DNA of 64,000 nucleotides, taken from contig CAZOOP010000003.1 of the NCBI GenBank assembly GCA_964581465.1, positions 1-64,000 on the forward strand. Reading direction: 5' to 3'. Position 1 is the stretch's first letter. Every line of letters starts with the position of its first letter. Shown here piece after piece: positions 17,353 to 27,018 of this stretch. The notes beneath the pieces are model-generated. The model did no database searches, was not told the origin of the DNA, and was given only the letters and a program-made list of their open reading frames with translations. This DNA comes from WJMB01 sp964581465 (GTDB lineage: Bacteria; RBG-13-66-14). A program made the translations under genes and the position numbers.

Positions 17353-18903
17353 ATGGCCAGAAAGCGGCGTTTCTACGGCTTGCTCAGCATCCTGGTGTTC
17401 ATCGCCGCGGTCCTGTTCGCCCTGCCGACCACGGGTCTGCTCGACGAGCTGCCCGAGGGCCTGCGCAAGTACCTGCCCAAGGACACGGTCAACCTGGGCC
17501 TGGACCTCAAGGGCGGGATGGTGCTGCGCATGGAGGCCGACATGAGCAAGATCGACGAGGACGAGCAGTCCGACGCCGTCGATCGCGCCCTGGAGATCAT
17601 CCGGGAGCGCGTCGACGAGTTCGGCGTCAGCGAGCCCGTCGTCGAGAAGGTCGGCGAAAACGGCATCTCGGTGATGCTGCCCGGGATCCGCGACGCCGAA
17701 CGCGCCAAGGCGCTCATCGGCGAGCGCGCCGTGCTGGAGTTCGCCCTGGTCATTGACCAGCAACTCCCCGAGGTGCTGGCCGGGATCGCCCGGCTGCCCG
17801 AGTACGCCGACCTGCTAACCCAGCGCGGCATCTACAACATCGACGGCCGCTACTACGCGCCCCTGCAGGTCGAGGAGCGCCTCGATGCCATGGTCGATGA
17901 CCCGGACATCGAGCGCTTCGTCCCCCGGCAGCACAAGCTGCTGATCACCGACGAGAAGCTGCTCCAGCCGACCTCCCAAGACTGGATCTACGAGGTCGTC
18001 GGCAAGCTCGAGGAGGCCTACGGCGAGCCCGTGGACGGCTTCTTCCAGCTTCACATCCTCGACTTCGGTCGCATCATCAAGGGTGAGGACCTGACCAACG
18101 CCTACCTGGACCGCGACCAGTACGGCAAGCCCTCGGTCAGCTTCGAGTTCAACTACTCGGGCTCCGAGGACTTCGCCCAGATCACCCGCAACAACGTCGG
18201 CGGCTTCTTGGCCATCGTCCTGGACGACAAGGTCATCAGCAGCCCCTACATCCGCGAGGAGATCAACGGGCGCGGGCAGATCACCGGTGACTTCTCCGCC
18301 CAGGAGGCCGGCGACTTGGCCATCAAGCTGCGCGCCGGCGCCCTGCCCGTGCCGCTGAAGATCGTCATGGAGGACACCATCGGACCCAGCCTGGGCTCGG
18401 ACTCCATCAAGTACGGCGTCACCGCCGCTCTGATCGGCCTGGCCATCGTGCTGGTGTTCATGTTCTTCTGGTACAAGGCCTCGGGCCTGGTGGCCGACCT
18501 GGCGCTGGTCATCAACATGATCATCGTCGTGGCCGCCCTGGCGCTCTTCGGAGCGACGCTGACCCTGCCGGGCATCGCCGGGATCATCCTGACCATCGGT
18601 ATGGCCGTGGACGCCAACGTGCTGATCTTCGAGCGCATCCGCGAGGAGCTGCGCGCCGGCAAGAACGTGCCCACGGCGATCAACGCCGGTTACGACAAAG
18701 CCTTCATCACCATCCTCGACGCCAACATCACCACCCTGATCACCGCCGGCGTGCTTTACCTGCTGGGTACCGGAGCGATCCGCGGCTTCGCCGTCACACT
18801 GGCCATCGGTATCCTGTCCTCGATGTTCACCGCCCTGATCGTCACCCGCTGGATCTTCGACATGCGCGCCCGGCGGATCAAGGATAAGCGACTTTCCATC
18901 TAG
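17353..18903 (+). CDS. secD: Protein translocase subunit SecD
   Basis: SecD and SecF form a proton- or sodium-driven RND-type motor that pulls preproteins out of the SecYEG channel. This 516-residue protein has one helix (about 8-28), the large periplasmic P1 domain starting with NLGLDLKGGMVL, a P1 head with ITRNNVGGFLAIVL, and five C-terminal helices from about residue 355. The family motif GMAVDANVLIFERIREE lies in the helix bundle. ATG 17353 has AAGGAG upstream. It is directly followed by secF. Confidence 0.95.
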   Translation: MARKRRFYGLLSILVFIAAVLFALPTTGLLDELPEGLRKYLPKDTVNLGLDLKGGMVLRMEADMSKIDEDEQSDAVDRALEIIRERVDEFGVSEPVVEKVGENGISVMLPGIRDAERAKALIGERAVLEFALVIDQQLPEVLAGIARLPEYADLLTQRGIYNIDGRYYAPLQVEERLDAMVDDPDIERFVPRQHKLLITDEKLLQPTSQDWIYEVVGKLEEAYGEPVDGFFQLHILDFGRIIKGEDLTNAYLDRDQYGKPSVSFEFNYSGSEDFAQITRNNVGGFLAIVLDDKVISSPYIREEINGRGQITGDFSAQEAGDLAIKLRAGALPVPLKIVMEDTIGPSLGSDSIKYGVTAALIGLAIVLVFMFFWYKASGLVADLALVINMIIVVAALALFGATLTLPGIAGIILTIGMAVDANVLIFERIREELRAGKNVPTAINAGYDKAFITILDANITTLITAGVLYLLGTGAIRGFAVTLAIGILSSMFTALIVTRWIFDMRARRIKDKRLSI

Positions 18904-19033
18904 CCAAGGCTCGGCGGACCGAGGCGTTCCGTCCGGCGCAGCGGCCGTGTTGGCGTTTTCGAGCGTTAACCGTTTCGATTTCACCACGGTCTGGGCGCGG
19001 CGGGCCGGAGTTCCGCCCAGCGAGGGGGCTACG

Positions 19034-20521
19034 TTGCAGATCTTCACCGAAAGCAAGTTCGACTTCATCAAGGGTCGCAAGGTCGCCTTCATCATCTCGG
19101 CGATCGTGATCCTGGCCGGCGTCGTCAGCGTTTTCCTGAGCGGCGGCTTCAACCTGGGTATCGACTTCACCGGCGGTGTCCGGGTCCAGGTCAAGTTCGC
19201 CGACCCGGTCACCCTGGGCGATCTCACCGAGTTCCGCACCCGGACGGGGATGGACGTCTACACCATCGGCAGCGCCGAGGACGAGGTCGTCATCCGCCAG
19301 AAGGCCGAGGACTCGGCCGAGCGGCTGGCCCGGGCCATCGTCGACTACCGGGAAGAGCAGGGGCCGATCGAGGACTGGGAGGAGCTGGGCGAGATCGAGG
19401 ACTTCCCCGTCGAGCTGATCCCCTACTTCGCCGAGACCTTCGACCTAGAGCTCAATCTGCTCGAGGTGCGCCTCGATGACCAGAATCGCCTGGTGATCAA
19501 CGAGGCCGGCGTCGAGGAGCTGACCTCGGACATCGAGACGCTGATCGAGGTTTCCACCAACGAGCAGATCACCGCCGTGCTGACCGACCTGCGTCCTCCC
19601 GACAACTACGCCGAGGACCGCCTGGATCTGAACGGACCCGTCAGCGCCGCCGACTACCGCCGGGAGCTCAGCCGGCTCTTCTCCGTCGCGACGGCCGCCG
19701 TCGAGCCCGCCGTGACTGCGGCGCCCGACGCCGAAACCGCCGAGGAAGAGGTCGTCGTCGAAGACGTGGAAGAAGACGCCGTCGCGGGCGAGCCCGCACC
19801 GCCGGTCTTCATCACCGAGCTGGCCGACGAGTTGGCCGTCGCCCGCAACCTCACCGGCGTGGAAACCATGCGCCTGCTGGGCTCCATGGACGAGGCCCTG
19901 GAGCTGGCCCGCGAGGCCGGACTCGACGAGGAACGGCTCCAGGTGCTGCGCGACGAGACCTATGTCGGCGCCTTCCAGTTGCAGAGCACCAACGTCATCG
20001 GACCCAAGGTCGGCGAGGAGCTGGGCTCCGCTGCCCTGACCAGCATCCTGGTCGCCCTGGTGCTCATCCTGGGCTATATCTCCGTGCGCTTCGAGTTCTC
20101 CTTCGCCATCGGCGCCATCATCGCCTTGGCCCACGACGTGCTGGTCACCCTGGGCATCTTCGCCCTACTGGGCAAGGAGATCAACCTCTCGATCATCGCG
20201 GCCCTGCTGACCCTGGTCGGCTACTCGCTCAACGACACCATCGTCGTCTTCGACCGCGTCCGCGAGGACCGCAAGCTGCTGCGCCGCCGCGGTATGCGCG
20301 AGATCATCAACACCGCCATCAACGAGACCCTCTCCCGCACCGTGCTGACCTCGGGCACCACCCTGATCGTCACCCTGGTGCTGGTGCTCTTCGGCGGCAG
20401 TGTGATCCACGACTTCGCCCTGGCGCTGACCATCGGCGTACTGGTGGGAACCTACTCCTCCATCTTCATCGCCAGCCCCTTCCTGCTGGCCTGGTATCGC
20501 TGGCGCCAGAAGAAGGCCTAG
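19034..20521 (+). CDS. secF: Protein translocase subunit SecF with enlarged periplasmic domain
   Basis: This is the partner of SecD in the translocation motor. From TTG 19034 (GAGGGGG five bases upstream) it is 495 residues, against roughly 300-325 usual for SecF. The first helix (about 17-36), the GIDFTGGV motif (42-49) and the C-terminal five-helix bundle from about residue 330 (with YSLNDTIVVFDRVRED) are normal. The extra length is all in the first periplasmic domain, about 290 residues instead of about 100. It includes a Glu/Val-rich linker near 234-256 (EEEVVVEDVEEDAV). An alternative TTG at 18947 would add 29 residues. Confidence 0.93.
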   Translation: MQIFTESKFDFIKGRKVAFIISAIVILAGVVSVFLSGGFNLGIDFTGGVRVQVKFADPVTLGDLTEFRTRTGMDVYTIGSAEDEVVIRQKAEDSAERLARAIVDYREEQGPIEDWEELGEIEDFPVELIPYFAETFDLELNLLEVRLDDQNRLVINEAGVEELTSDIETLIEVSTNEQITAVLTDLRPPDNYAEDRLDLNGPVSAADYRRELSRLFSVATAAVEPAVTAAPDAETAEEEVVVEDVEEDAVAGEPAPPVFITELADELAVARNLTGVETMRLLGSMDEALELAREAGLDEERLQVLRDETYVGAFQLQSTNVIGPKVGEELGSAALTSILVALVLILGYISVRFEFSFAIGAIIALAHDVLVTLGIFALLGKEINLSIIAALLTLVGYSLNDTIVVFDRVREDRKLLRRRGMREIINTAINETLSRTVLTSGTTLIVTLVLVLFGGSVIHDFALALTIGVLVGTYSSIFIASPFLLAWYRWRQKKA

Positions 20522-20879
20522 CCGTCCGGGGGCTGGTTGGCACAGCTTGGCGAACAGGCGGGCTGAGCGGGTGGCCCCATCGGCCGTTTCAATGGCCGGC
20601 GGAGATTGCTTCCCTCCAGGTGAGCGGCGAGTGGTACGACTGGTAAGACTGTGGCAGTGCGATTTGCTCAGGGCGATAGTGCCTGCTTGCGAGATCTCAT
20701 CGCCTTGCTGGTTCGCGGTACCGGGCGGTCTTGACGACAGCCCGGCGCGACACGGACCGGAGACGGACGGACAGCGAACCAAAGAACCGATCGCCCGCCG
20801 CGTTACGACCAGCCCCCTCGACGGTCAGCACCGCCGGTCGCCTTAACCCGCCCCCACCACCGCATCACCGGGAGCAGCC
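20522..20879. other. 358-bp GC-rich gap
   Basis: Nothing recognisable lies between secF and the phosphate butyryltransferase-like gene: no terminator with a U tract, no RNA motif and no frame with protein-like text on either strand. It may hold the promoter of the downstream gene. Confidence 0.4.
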
Positions 20880-21779
20880 ATGCCCTTCACCGATCTGACC
20901 CAGCTCGTCGACCGCGTCAAGGAGCGACCCTCGCGACGGCTGTCCGTGGCCGGCTCCGACAACGCCGAGACCCTGCTGGCCGTGGCCAAGGCTCACGAGG
21001 AGAACATCGCCGAGGCCCTGCTCTTCGGCGATAGCGAGGCCACCAAACGGCTGGCCGACGAGGCCGGGGTCGATCTGGCCCCCTTCGAGCTCGTCGAAGC
21101 GCCCGCCAAACAGGCCGCCGAGCGCGCCGCCGACGCCGTGGCCGCCGGTGACGCCGACGCGCTGATGAAGGGCGGGGTCAGCACCCGGGCTTTTCTCAAG
21201 GCCGTGCTGGCCGAGGACAACCGCCTGCGCACCGGACGGCTGCTGTCCCACGTGATGATCGCCGAGATCCCGGCCTATCATAAACTGCTCTTGCTCTCCG
21301 ACGCGGCGATGAACATCGCCCCGGACCTCGCGGAGAAGGCCGACATCCTGAAGAACGCCTGCGACGTCGCCCGCAAACTGGGTATCGAACGCCCCGGTGT
21401 CGCCGCGCTGGCGGCGGTGGAGAAGGTCAACCTGCCGGCGATGCCCTGCACCGGCGACGCCGCCGCCCTGGCGCTGATGAGCCGCCGCGGGCAGCTCGGC
21501 GATTGCGTCGTCGACGGCCCCCTGGCCTTCGACAACGCCGTCTCGAAGGAGTCGGCCCGGATCAAGAAGATCGAAAGCGAGGTCGCTGGTGACGCCGACG
21601 TGTTGATCGCCCCGGATATCGAGGCGGCCAACGTGCTCTACAAGTGCCTGAACTTCTTCGCCGGAGCCCGCTCCGCCGCGCTGATCGTCGGCGCCGCCGC
21701 CCCGGTGATCCTGCCCAGCCGCGCCGACAGCCCCCAGACCAAGTTCCTCTCCATCGCCGCCGCCCTGACCATCGCCTGA
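20880..21779 (+). CDS. Phosphate butyryltransferase / phosphate acyltransferase family
   Basis: A 299-residue enzyme of the phosphate acetyl/butyryltransferase family, which exchanges CoA and phosphate on short acyl groups in the cytoplasm. Diagnostic segments are LMKGGVSTRAFLKAVL, DGPLAFDNAVSKESA and DVLIAPDIEAANVLYKCL. These fit Ptb-type proteins better than bacterial Pta in both length and wording. A butyrate kinase partner, often adjacent, is not present here. The two genes that follow encode membrane proteins, starting 3 bp after this stop, so they may share a transcript without sharing a pathway. Confidence 0.85.
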   Translation: MPFTDLTQLVDRVKERPSRRLSVAGSDNAETLLAVAKAHEENIAEALLFGDSEATKRLADEAGVDLAPFELVEAPAKQAAERAADAVAAGDADALMKGGVSTRAFLKAVLAEDNRLRTGRLLSHVMIAEIPAYHKLLLLSDAAMNIAPDLAEKADILKNACDVARKLGIERPGVAALAAVEKVNLPAMPCTGDAAALALMSRRGQLGDCVVDGPLAFDNAVSKESARIKKIESEVAGDADVLIAPDIEAANVLYKCLNFFAGARSAALIVGAAAPVILPSRADSPQTKFLSIAAALTIA

Positions 21780-21782
21780 GCC

Positions 21783-22415
21783 ATGACCGAGGAAACCAAA
21801 CATCTGCGTGTGAAGAAGGGACGGGAGCAGGATACGTCAAAACCCCGCTCCCGGCTGGTCAAGCAGTGGCCGGCCTACCTGGCCTGGTCCCTGGGCGCCG
21901 CCGCTGTCGCCGTGGCGGCCACCCTGCTCTCCGAGACCGCCCTCGGCGAATCCCTGCGCGCCTGGCAGCATTACCTGGTCGATTTCGTCAGTTTCGTCTT
22001 CTTCTACTTCTTGGCCCAGGCCCTCTTCCCCGCCGTGTTGGTGCGGTTGAAGAAGCTGCCCTCGACGGTGGGGGTCAGCCTGGGCGCCGGCAGCGGCGCG
22101 GGCTATCTCGTCTACTGGCTCGTCGGCCTGCCCTGGGGCCTCTCCGACTTCATCGGCATGGTCCTGCTGGAGATGATCATCCTGGGCACCATGATCGGCA
22201 TCCTCGTCGGTCTGGGCTGGCATCTCTCCAAGGGGCGCGCCCTGCACTTCTGGCCCCTGTTCCTGGTCGCCATCGCCGGGATAACGACGCTCTACTTCTT
22301 CATCACCGCCGCCGAGTACCGCGCCGCGACGATCTGGAGCCAGGGGCTCACCGCGCTGATCAACTACCTGCCGGTCACCTTCGCCATCTGGTGGCGTCAC
22401 CGTCCCACCGACTGA
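21783..22415 (+). CDS. Polytopic membrane protein of unknown function
   Basis: A 210-residue protein with a charged cytoplasmic N-terminus of about 27 residues and about five to six hydrophobic helices. Helices are visible around LAWSLGAAAVAVAATLL, VFFYFLAQALFPAVL, GYLVYWLVGLPWGLS, MVLLEMIILGTMIGIL and WPLFLVAIAGITTLYFF. It begins 3 bp after the acyltransferase stop. No conserved polar residues suggest a transport family. It has a similar size and layout to the next gene, but I see no clear sequence identity between them. Confidence 0.7.
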   Translation: MTEETKHLRVKKGREQDTSKPRSRLVKQWPAYLAWSLGAAAVAVAATLLSETALGESLRAWQHYLVDFVSFVFFYFLAQALFPAVLVRLKKLPSTVGVSLGAGSGAGYLVYWLVGLPWGLSDFIGMVLLEMIILGTMIGILVGLGWHLSKGRALHFWPLFLVAIAGITTLYFFITAAEYRAATIWSQGLTALINYLPVTFAIWWRHRPTD

Positions 22416-22438
22416 GTCGAAATCCGGATAGTGTTGCC

Positions 22439-23062
22439 ATGGTGACTCAGCCCAGCCGGTCCTCCGTCCCAAGACGACTCTGGCCGACCGCCGCCCTGCT
22501 CGCCCTGGTGCCCTCCCTGTTCGATTTCCTCACCCGCTTCTTCGCCAACACCGTCTCGTCGAGCGCCGCGCTGTCATCGGCGGCGGGCGTGCTGCTGCGC
22601 GAAGCGCTGCGCTACACCGTGGCGCTGTGGGTCTTCGGCCGCCTCGCCGTCCACGGCGGTGGCGAGCGTCCCCGGGGCCACTTGGGCGGCACCGTCGCCG
22701 GCAGCCTGCTCTCCGGCCTGGTCCTGCTACTGCTGAGCCTGCCCCTGTCCGACTGGCTCGCCCCCTTCGGGACGCCCAGCCGCCTGCTCTTCGAGCTCGC
22801 CGAGGCGGCCATCGTCGGCTGGTGTCTGCTGGCCGCGCAGACGGCCTGGGAGGGGCGCTGGTACACCCCGGTGATCGGCGCCCTGATCGGCGCCGTGATC
22901 AGCTCGATCTCTCTGGCCTGGATGCCCCTGGAGGGCGGCTTCTCCATGGCCCTGCTCTGGGGGACGCGCACCCTGATGACCTACGGCCCTCTGGCCCTGC
23001 TCTTCCACCTGGTTTATCGACGCCGCCGGGTTGACAAGGACGGCCTGAAGGCGATCGAGTGA
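22439..23062 (+). CDS. Polytopic membrane protein of unknown function
   Basis: A 207-residue membrane protein starting at ATG 22439, 23 bp after the previous stop. Hydrophobic helices lie at about 14-30, 40-65, 80-105, 115-135, 143-160 and 170-190. The last loop is followed by a basic tail (YRRRRVDKD). The frame stays open far upstream of 22439, but that part overlaps two other genes and is a shadow. Function unknown. Together with the previous gene it could form a heteromeric membrane complex, which is speculation. Confidence 0.68.
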   Translation: MVTQPSRSSVPRRLWPTAALLALVPSLFDFLTRFFANTVSSSAALSSAAGVLLREALRYTVALWVFGRLAVHGGGERPRGHLGGTVAGSLLSGLVLLLLSLPLSDWLAPFGTPSRLLFELAEAAIVGWCLLAAQTAWEGRWYTPVIGALIGAVISSISLAWMPLEGGFSMALLWGTRTLMTYGPLALLFHLVYRRRRVDKDGLKAIE

Positions 23063-23677
23063 GCATCGAGCGAGCCCTTTGCGACTATCCGGGAGGTCTC
23101 CGTACACTCTGATTGTCGGCTCGGACGACCCGACTTTTTTGCTTGAGTGATGGCGTCATTGAGGTTGTCCGGATCAGATCCGGCTGAAGCTGGTTGCTCA
23201 CTGCCTCATCGAGAAGCCGCTTGCCGGTATAATCCCCCGGCCGGCATGACATTATTGCTTGCCATCATATCACTTGCAAGCAGTTCAGACTCCACTGTCT
23301 GTGCCTATGGAAGGATGCCGACAGCCGGATTTCCACCAGATCGAGCTGATGGAGCGGCCATTTCCCGCCGACCCGTTTCGTGACTGATTACTGTAGCGCA
23401 TCGAATTGGTTTTCAGCAGCATACAATAATGATCCAGCTCAATCAGGGTAGGCGGTCCCCATGCCGAGTGTTGCTGCTCTTGGATCCGGTGAGCTGCAGC
23501 TCTCAGAGCATGGGCAAGTCCGCCGTTAGCTGGATTTGCCGCTGATCGCGCCTGCTACATTCTCTATTGTCTTACAGCCGTTTTTGACAACCGACCCGGC
23601 CTTCCTCGAAGCGCCGCGGGAAGCCGGAAAACCTGCTGTCCCGCCGGGCCGGCCGTGCATCAAACAAGGAGCGGGCC
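23063..23677. other. 615-bp gap with weak repeat similarity
   Basis: No gene is supported. The segment around 23365-23460 (cgtttcgtgac, then cagcatacaataat) resembles 26300-26390 (cgtttcgtgac, then cagcatacagtcat) loosely, suggesting another worn dispersed repeat. The last 60 bp are GC-rich and hold the ribosome site of the next gene. Confidence 0.45.
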
Positions 23678-25405
23678 TTGATCGAGATTCAACTGCTCAC
23701 CACCGCGATGACCACGCCGCGCGGCCTCAAAGTCCCGGCCGGTACCAGTGTCGTGGAGGCCTACCGGACGGCCCTGGAGCGGGGGGTCATCGACCCGCCG
23801 CCCCGCGAGCCCCTGATGGCCTTCGTCGACCACCACGCCCGCGACCTGCGCTCGACCATCGAGACGCCCTGCCGGGTGGACCTGCGCGGCGCCGACGACC
23901 TCGAGGGGATGCGGGCCTACCGCCGCGCGGTGCGTCTGCTGCTGATCGCCGCCGCCGTGGAGCACTTCCCCGAGCAGACGGTCTATATCGACCATTCCCT
24001 CTCCGGGGGCTTCTTCGGCACACTGCGCCGCAAGGTGGAAGACAACGGCGACGGCCCGGTGCTGCTGGGCGAGATCCGCCCTTGCACACCCGACGACGTC
24101 GAGGCCCTGCTCGAGAAGATGCGCGAGCTGGTCCGCCGGAACCTGCCCATCGAGTACCTGCTGATGAAGCGCGAGGAGGCCCGGGTGGCCTTCGCCGGTT
24201 TCGGCGACCGTACCAAGTCCGCCCTGCTCGGGCATCTCGACAAGGACGAGGTCGAGCTCTACCGCGTCGGCGGCATCCTGGACAGCTTCTACGGTCCCAT
24301 CGCCCCGCGGACCGGCCTGCTGGAGACCTTCGGCCTGGTCTTCTACCCGCCGGGCTTCGTGCTGCGCTTCCCCACCCACCACGACCCCGGACGGCTGGCC
24401 CCTTTCCACGAGCAGCGCAAGCTGTTCCACATCTTCCACGAGTACGAGGACTGGATCAAGGTGCTGGGGGCCGAGACCGTCGGCGGCCTGGACCACCTGA
24501 CGGCCCGCGGCCGCCACAAGGAGCTGATCCTCCTCGCCGAGGCGCTCCACGAGAAGAAACTGGCCGAGATCGCCGACGCCGTGGCCGGACGCCACCACCC
24601 GCCACGGCTGATCCTGATCGCCGGTCCCTCCTCCAGCGGCAAGACCACCTTCACCAAGCGCCTGGCCCTGCAGTTGACGGTCATCGGCCACCGGCCCCTG
24701 GTGATCAGCGTCGACGACTACTTCCAGCCCCGGGAGCGCACTCCGCTGGACGAGGACGGCAAGCCGGACTTCGAGCGCCTCGAGGCCGTCGACGTCGAGT
24801 CGCTCAACCGGGACCTGATCAGCCTGATCGAGGGCGGCGAGGTCAACCTGCCGCGCTTCGACTTCAAGCTCGGTCGCAGCTCCCCGGCGCCCACCGCCAC
24901 CCGGATCACCGACCGAACGCCGATCCTGATGGAAGGCATCCACTGCCTCAGCGACGCCCTGACCCCAGCGGTGCCCCTGCCCGAGAAGTTCAAGGTCTAT
25001 GTCAGTTGCCTGACCCAGCTCAACATCGACAACCACAACCGGGTCCCCACCACCGACACCCGGCTGGTCCGGCGCATCGTCCGCGACGCCCGCTACCGGG
25101 GTTATGACGCCCTGCAGACCCTGGCCCGCTGGCCCCAGGTGCGCCGTGGCGAGGGACGCTACATCTTCCCCTTCCAGGAGACCGCCGACGTGATGTTCAA
25201 CTCGGCGCTGATCTACGAGCTGGGGGTGCTGGGCAAGCACGCCCGGCCCCTGCTGGAGGCCGTGCCCGAAACGGCGCCGGAGCGGGCCGAGGCCGACCGC
25301 CTGCTGGCCTTCATCGGCTTCTTCCTAGACATCCCCGACGAGCCCGTGCCCTCGACCTCGCTGCTGCGCGAGTTCATCGGCGGGAGCATCTACCGGGAGG
25401 AGTGA
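23678..25405 (+). CDS. TGS-domain nucleoside (uridine) kinase-like protein
   Basis: A 575-residue two-part protein. The N-terminal third resembles the TGS and editing-like domains of threonyl-tRNA synthetase (VPAGTSVVEAY; YIDHSLSGGFFG). The C-terminal half is a uridine kinase-type P-loop NTPase with GPSSSGKTTFTKR from residue 316, SVDDYFQPRERTPLDEDG, and PTTDTRLVRRIVRDARYRGY. This fused family occurs in many anaerobes and probably phosphorylates a nucleoside. The start is TTG 23678 preceded by AAGGAGCGGG. It is monocistronic here, flanked by long gaps. Confidence 0.85.
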   Translation: MIEIQLLTTAMTTPRGLKVPAGTSVVEAYRTALERGVIDPPPREPLMAFVDHHARDLRSTIETPCRVDLRGADDLEGMRAYRRAVRLLLIAAAVEHFPEQTVYIDHSLSGGFFGTLRRKVEDNGDGPVLLGEIRPCTPDDVEALLEKMRELVRRNLPIEYLLMKREEARVAFAGFGDRTKSALLGHLDKDEVELYRVGGILDSFYGPIAPRTGLLETFGLVFYPPGFVLRFPTHHDPGRLAPFHEQRKLFHIFHEYEDWIKVLGAETVGGLDHLTARGRHKELILLAEALHEKKLAEIADAVAGRHHPPRLILIAGPSSSGKTTFTKRLALQLTVIGHRPLVISVDDYFQPRERTPLDEDGKPDFERLEAVDVESLNRDLISLIEGGEVNLPRFDFKLGRSSPAPTATRITDRTPILMEGIHCLSDALTPAVPLPEKFKVYVSCLTQLNIDNHNRVPTTDTRLVRRIVRDARYRGYDALQTLARWPQVRRGEGRYIFPFQETADVMFNSALIYELGVLGKHARPLLEAVPETAPERAEADRLLAFIGFFLDIPDEPVPSTSLLREFIGGSIYREE

Positions 25406-26521
25406 GCGGCGCGCTCCTCATGGTGTACGGCGTCATTGACGCCATAACTGCTCTGCCAGCTCGGGGCTGCCTTATCCGTCGTGTGGCGCCGACGGCCCAT
25501 CAGCGGGCGTCTATCCTCGAGTAGTCCTAATGCAGGCAGTCAGAGGTACTGGCCGCAGGTTTGATTTGATATGATAATGTGCCATAAACATTGACCGCTC
25601 CATGCTCTATCAGCTTGGGATCACTTAACTGTCACGGAGCATGGTGGCACTGGACAACGTTCTGAGACATGCAGTCAGCAGGCAATCAGGTGCGCACATC
25701 GAGTGAGCTGCTTGTGGCAGGTACGTGGATTTTCACATTCCCAGGATGCCCGTAGAGACGTCACGCAGCTCCATTATCAACTGCCTGGCGCAGCGAGCAT
25801 CGATGATGGCGCATCTATCCTAAGCGTGCTATTATCATGTATATATAACTAGCAGGCGCCGTGGGGTTGAGTTGGCAGGCCAAGCATCATTCGGCAAAGC
25901 CTCGTATCAGCAGCATTCTTCGAGGTGGGGTGGTGTTTAGAGTTGGAGTCGGCTGGTCCGTGGGTTGTGTGATGCCATCAGCTTTTCCAAATGCAAGCTG
26001 TAGAGCGGTGTTTTCGAAGTACCCCGTAACCGTGTGTGATGATTCATGTTGTAAAAAGAAGCCTTTGGCATCATGGAACGTGATCGGACCAAACCGGGCT
26101 GATTAGGAGCGGCTTGTCGGGCCGTTCTTCACTTACCAGTTTGCACGCTGTTGGCCAAGCATTCATTTGGCTTGACCTTATTACTTGTTATTACGATACT
26201 TAAGCTTAAGTGGCAATCTGCTGTCAAGGCATTGGCAAGTGTTCGTATATCTAGGCCTACTAAGGATGAAGCTCATCTTAGCCGCCACTTTTCAACTGTC
26301 CGTTTCGTGACAAGCAACCGATGATCATCGCCTTTATTATCAACAGCATACAGTCATTATAAGGTCCGGTCGGGGTATTCGATGCCAGTCTTAGAACTGA
26401 AAACTATATAAAACATATTTATTTACTATATGCTTGACTTCGAACAATGGGTTTGTTAACTGTTTGACATGATGCTCACTTGTATCATGTCACTTTTTAC
26501 TTAATGCTAAAAGGAGGAACT
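25406..26521. other. 1.1-kb gap with relic repeats
   Basis: GC content drops towards the right end. The gap holds the inverted third copy of family III (25861-25961) and the loose repeat at 26300-26390. Near 25610-25640, cttaactgtcacg resembles, in inverted form, gacagttaagtaatccc at 56967. A plus-strand frame at 25861-26106 has no protein-like features. The AT-rich stretch at 26390-26515 probably carries the promoter of the lipoprotein gene at 26522, with ttgac boxes at about 26432 and 26464, but no clean -35/-10 pair can be fixed. Confidence 0.5.
25861..25961 (-). repeat. Dispersed repeat family III, copy 3 (partial)
   Basis: On the plus strand this reads catcattcgg, gcctcgtatcagcagc and gttggagtcggctggtccg. 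The reverse complement of 7019-7090 contains catgattcagc, gcctcgtctcagccgc and gttggagtcggctggtccg in the same order and spacing. Copy 2 at 56.6 kb shares gcctcgtatcagccgc. Confidence 0.6.
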
Positions 26522-26968
26522 ATGAAGCGGGCAGCCGTTTACACAACGCTCCTTGTTACTGTTTCGCTGTTGGTGGGCTGCGATAACGTTGTCGTAACCG
26601 AGGAGGATGGCGAGCAGCTCCTCGATGTCCACATGATCACTGGAACGGTATATCTCGGTGATACGAGTTCAACAATCCAAGGCGCGCAACTGACCATCGG
26701 CTATCGCGCCGACGAGAGCAGCAAAGCCTATACCGATGCCTGGGATTATGCGGCAGACGGTTGGGGTTGGCCGCGACCTTACTTCACCAGCGGAACGGGT
26801 GGCAGTTTCGCCGCCAGCTACTACCAAGCGGCCTGCGACAAGCCGGGTATTGTAAGGGCAACCTGGTACGATGGATTATATAATGAGTATTATGGTGAGA
26901 CAACCTTCACCTGGCCCTGGGATTGGACTTCCTGCACCCATGATGTGCGGGTCTACGAAGTGGAGTAG
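26522..26968 (+). CDS. Lipoprotein, 148 aa, unknown function
   Basis: ATG 26522 follows AAGGAGGAACT and starts a lipoprotein signal with lipobox LLVGC (Cys about residue 20). The mature protein begins with an acidic stretch, then MITGTVYLGDTSSTIQGA. The rest reads as a small beta-sandwich with a tryptophan-rich end (TFTWPWDWTSCTHDVRVYE), similar in feel to carboxypeptidase-regulatory-like domains that start GTV....G..I.GA. A pair of cysteines near residues 105 and 139 could form a disulfide. It is monocistronic and ends at a strong terminator. Confidence 0.75.
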   Translation: MKRAAVYTTLLVTVSLLVGCDNVVVTEEDGEQLLDVHMITGTVYLGDTSSTIQGAQLTIGYRADESSKAYTDAWDYAADGWGWPRPYFTSGTGGSFAASYYQAACDKPGIVRATWYDGLYNEYYGETTFTWPWDWTSCTHDVRVYEVE

Positions 26969-26992
26969 TCGGCGTATCCGCTTGAACAACGG

Positions 26993-27018
26993 CAAACCGG
27001 CCCTGCGGGGCCGGTTTG
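26993..27018. terminator. Bidirectional terminator hairpin
   Basis: caaaccggccc (26993-27003), loop tgcg and gggccggtttg (27008-27018) pair perfectly over 11 bp. It separates the plus-strand lipoprotein gene from the converging minus-strand feo genes. On either strand only a short T-rich tract follows. Confidence 0.8.

Noticed and set aside
21644..22438. Upstream extension of the second membrane protein gene at 22439
   Set aside because: The extension runs through the acyltransferase and the first membrane protein gene in another frame and is Arg/Pro-rich. The real start at 22439 begins the hydrophobic protein.
25861..26106. 81-codon plus-strand frame
   Set aside because: It spans a family III repeat copy, has no ribosome site and has no protein-like pattern.
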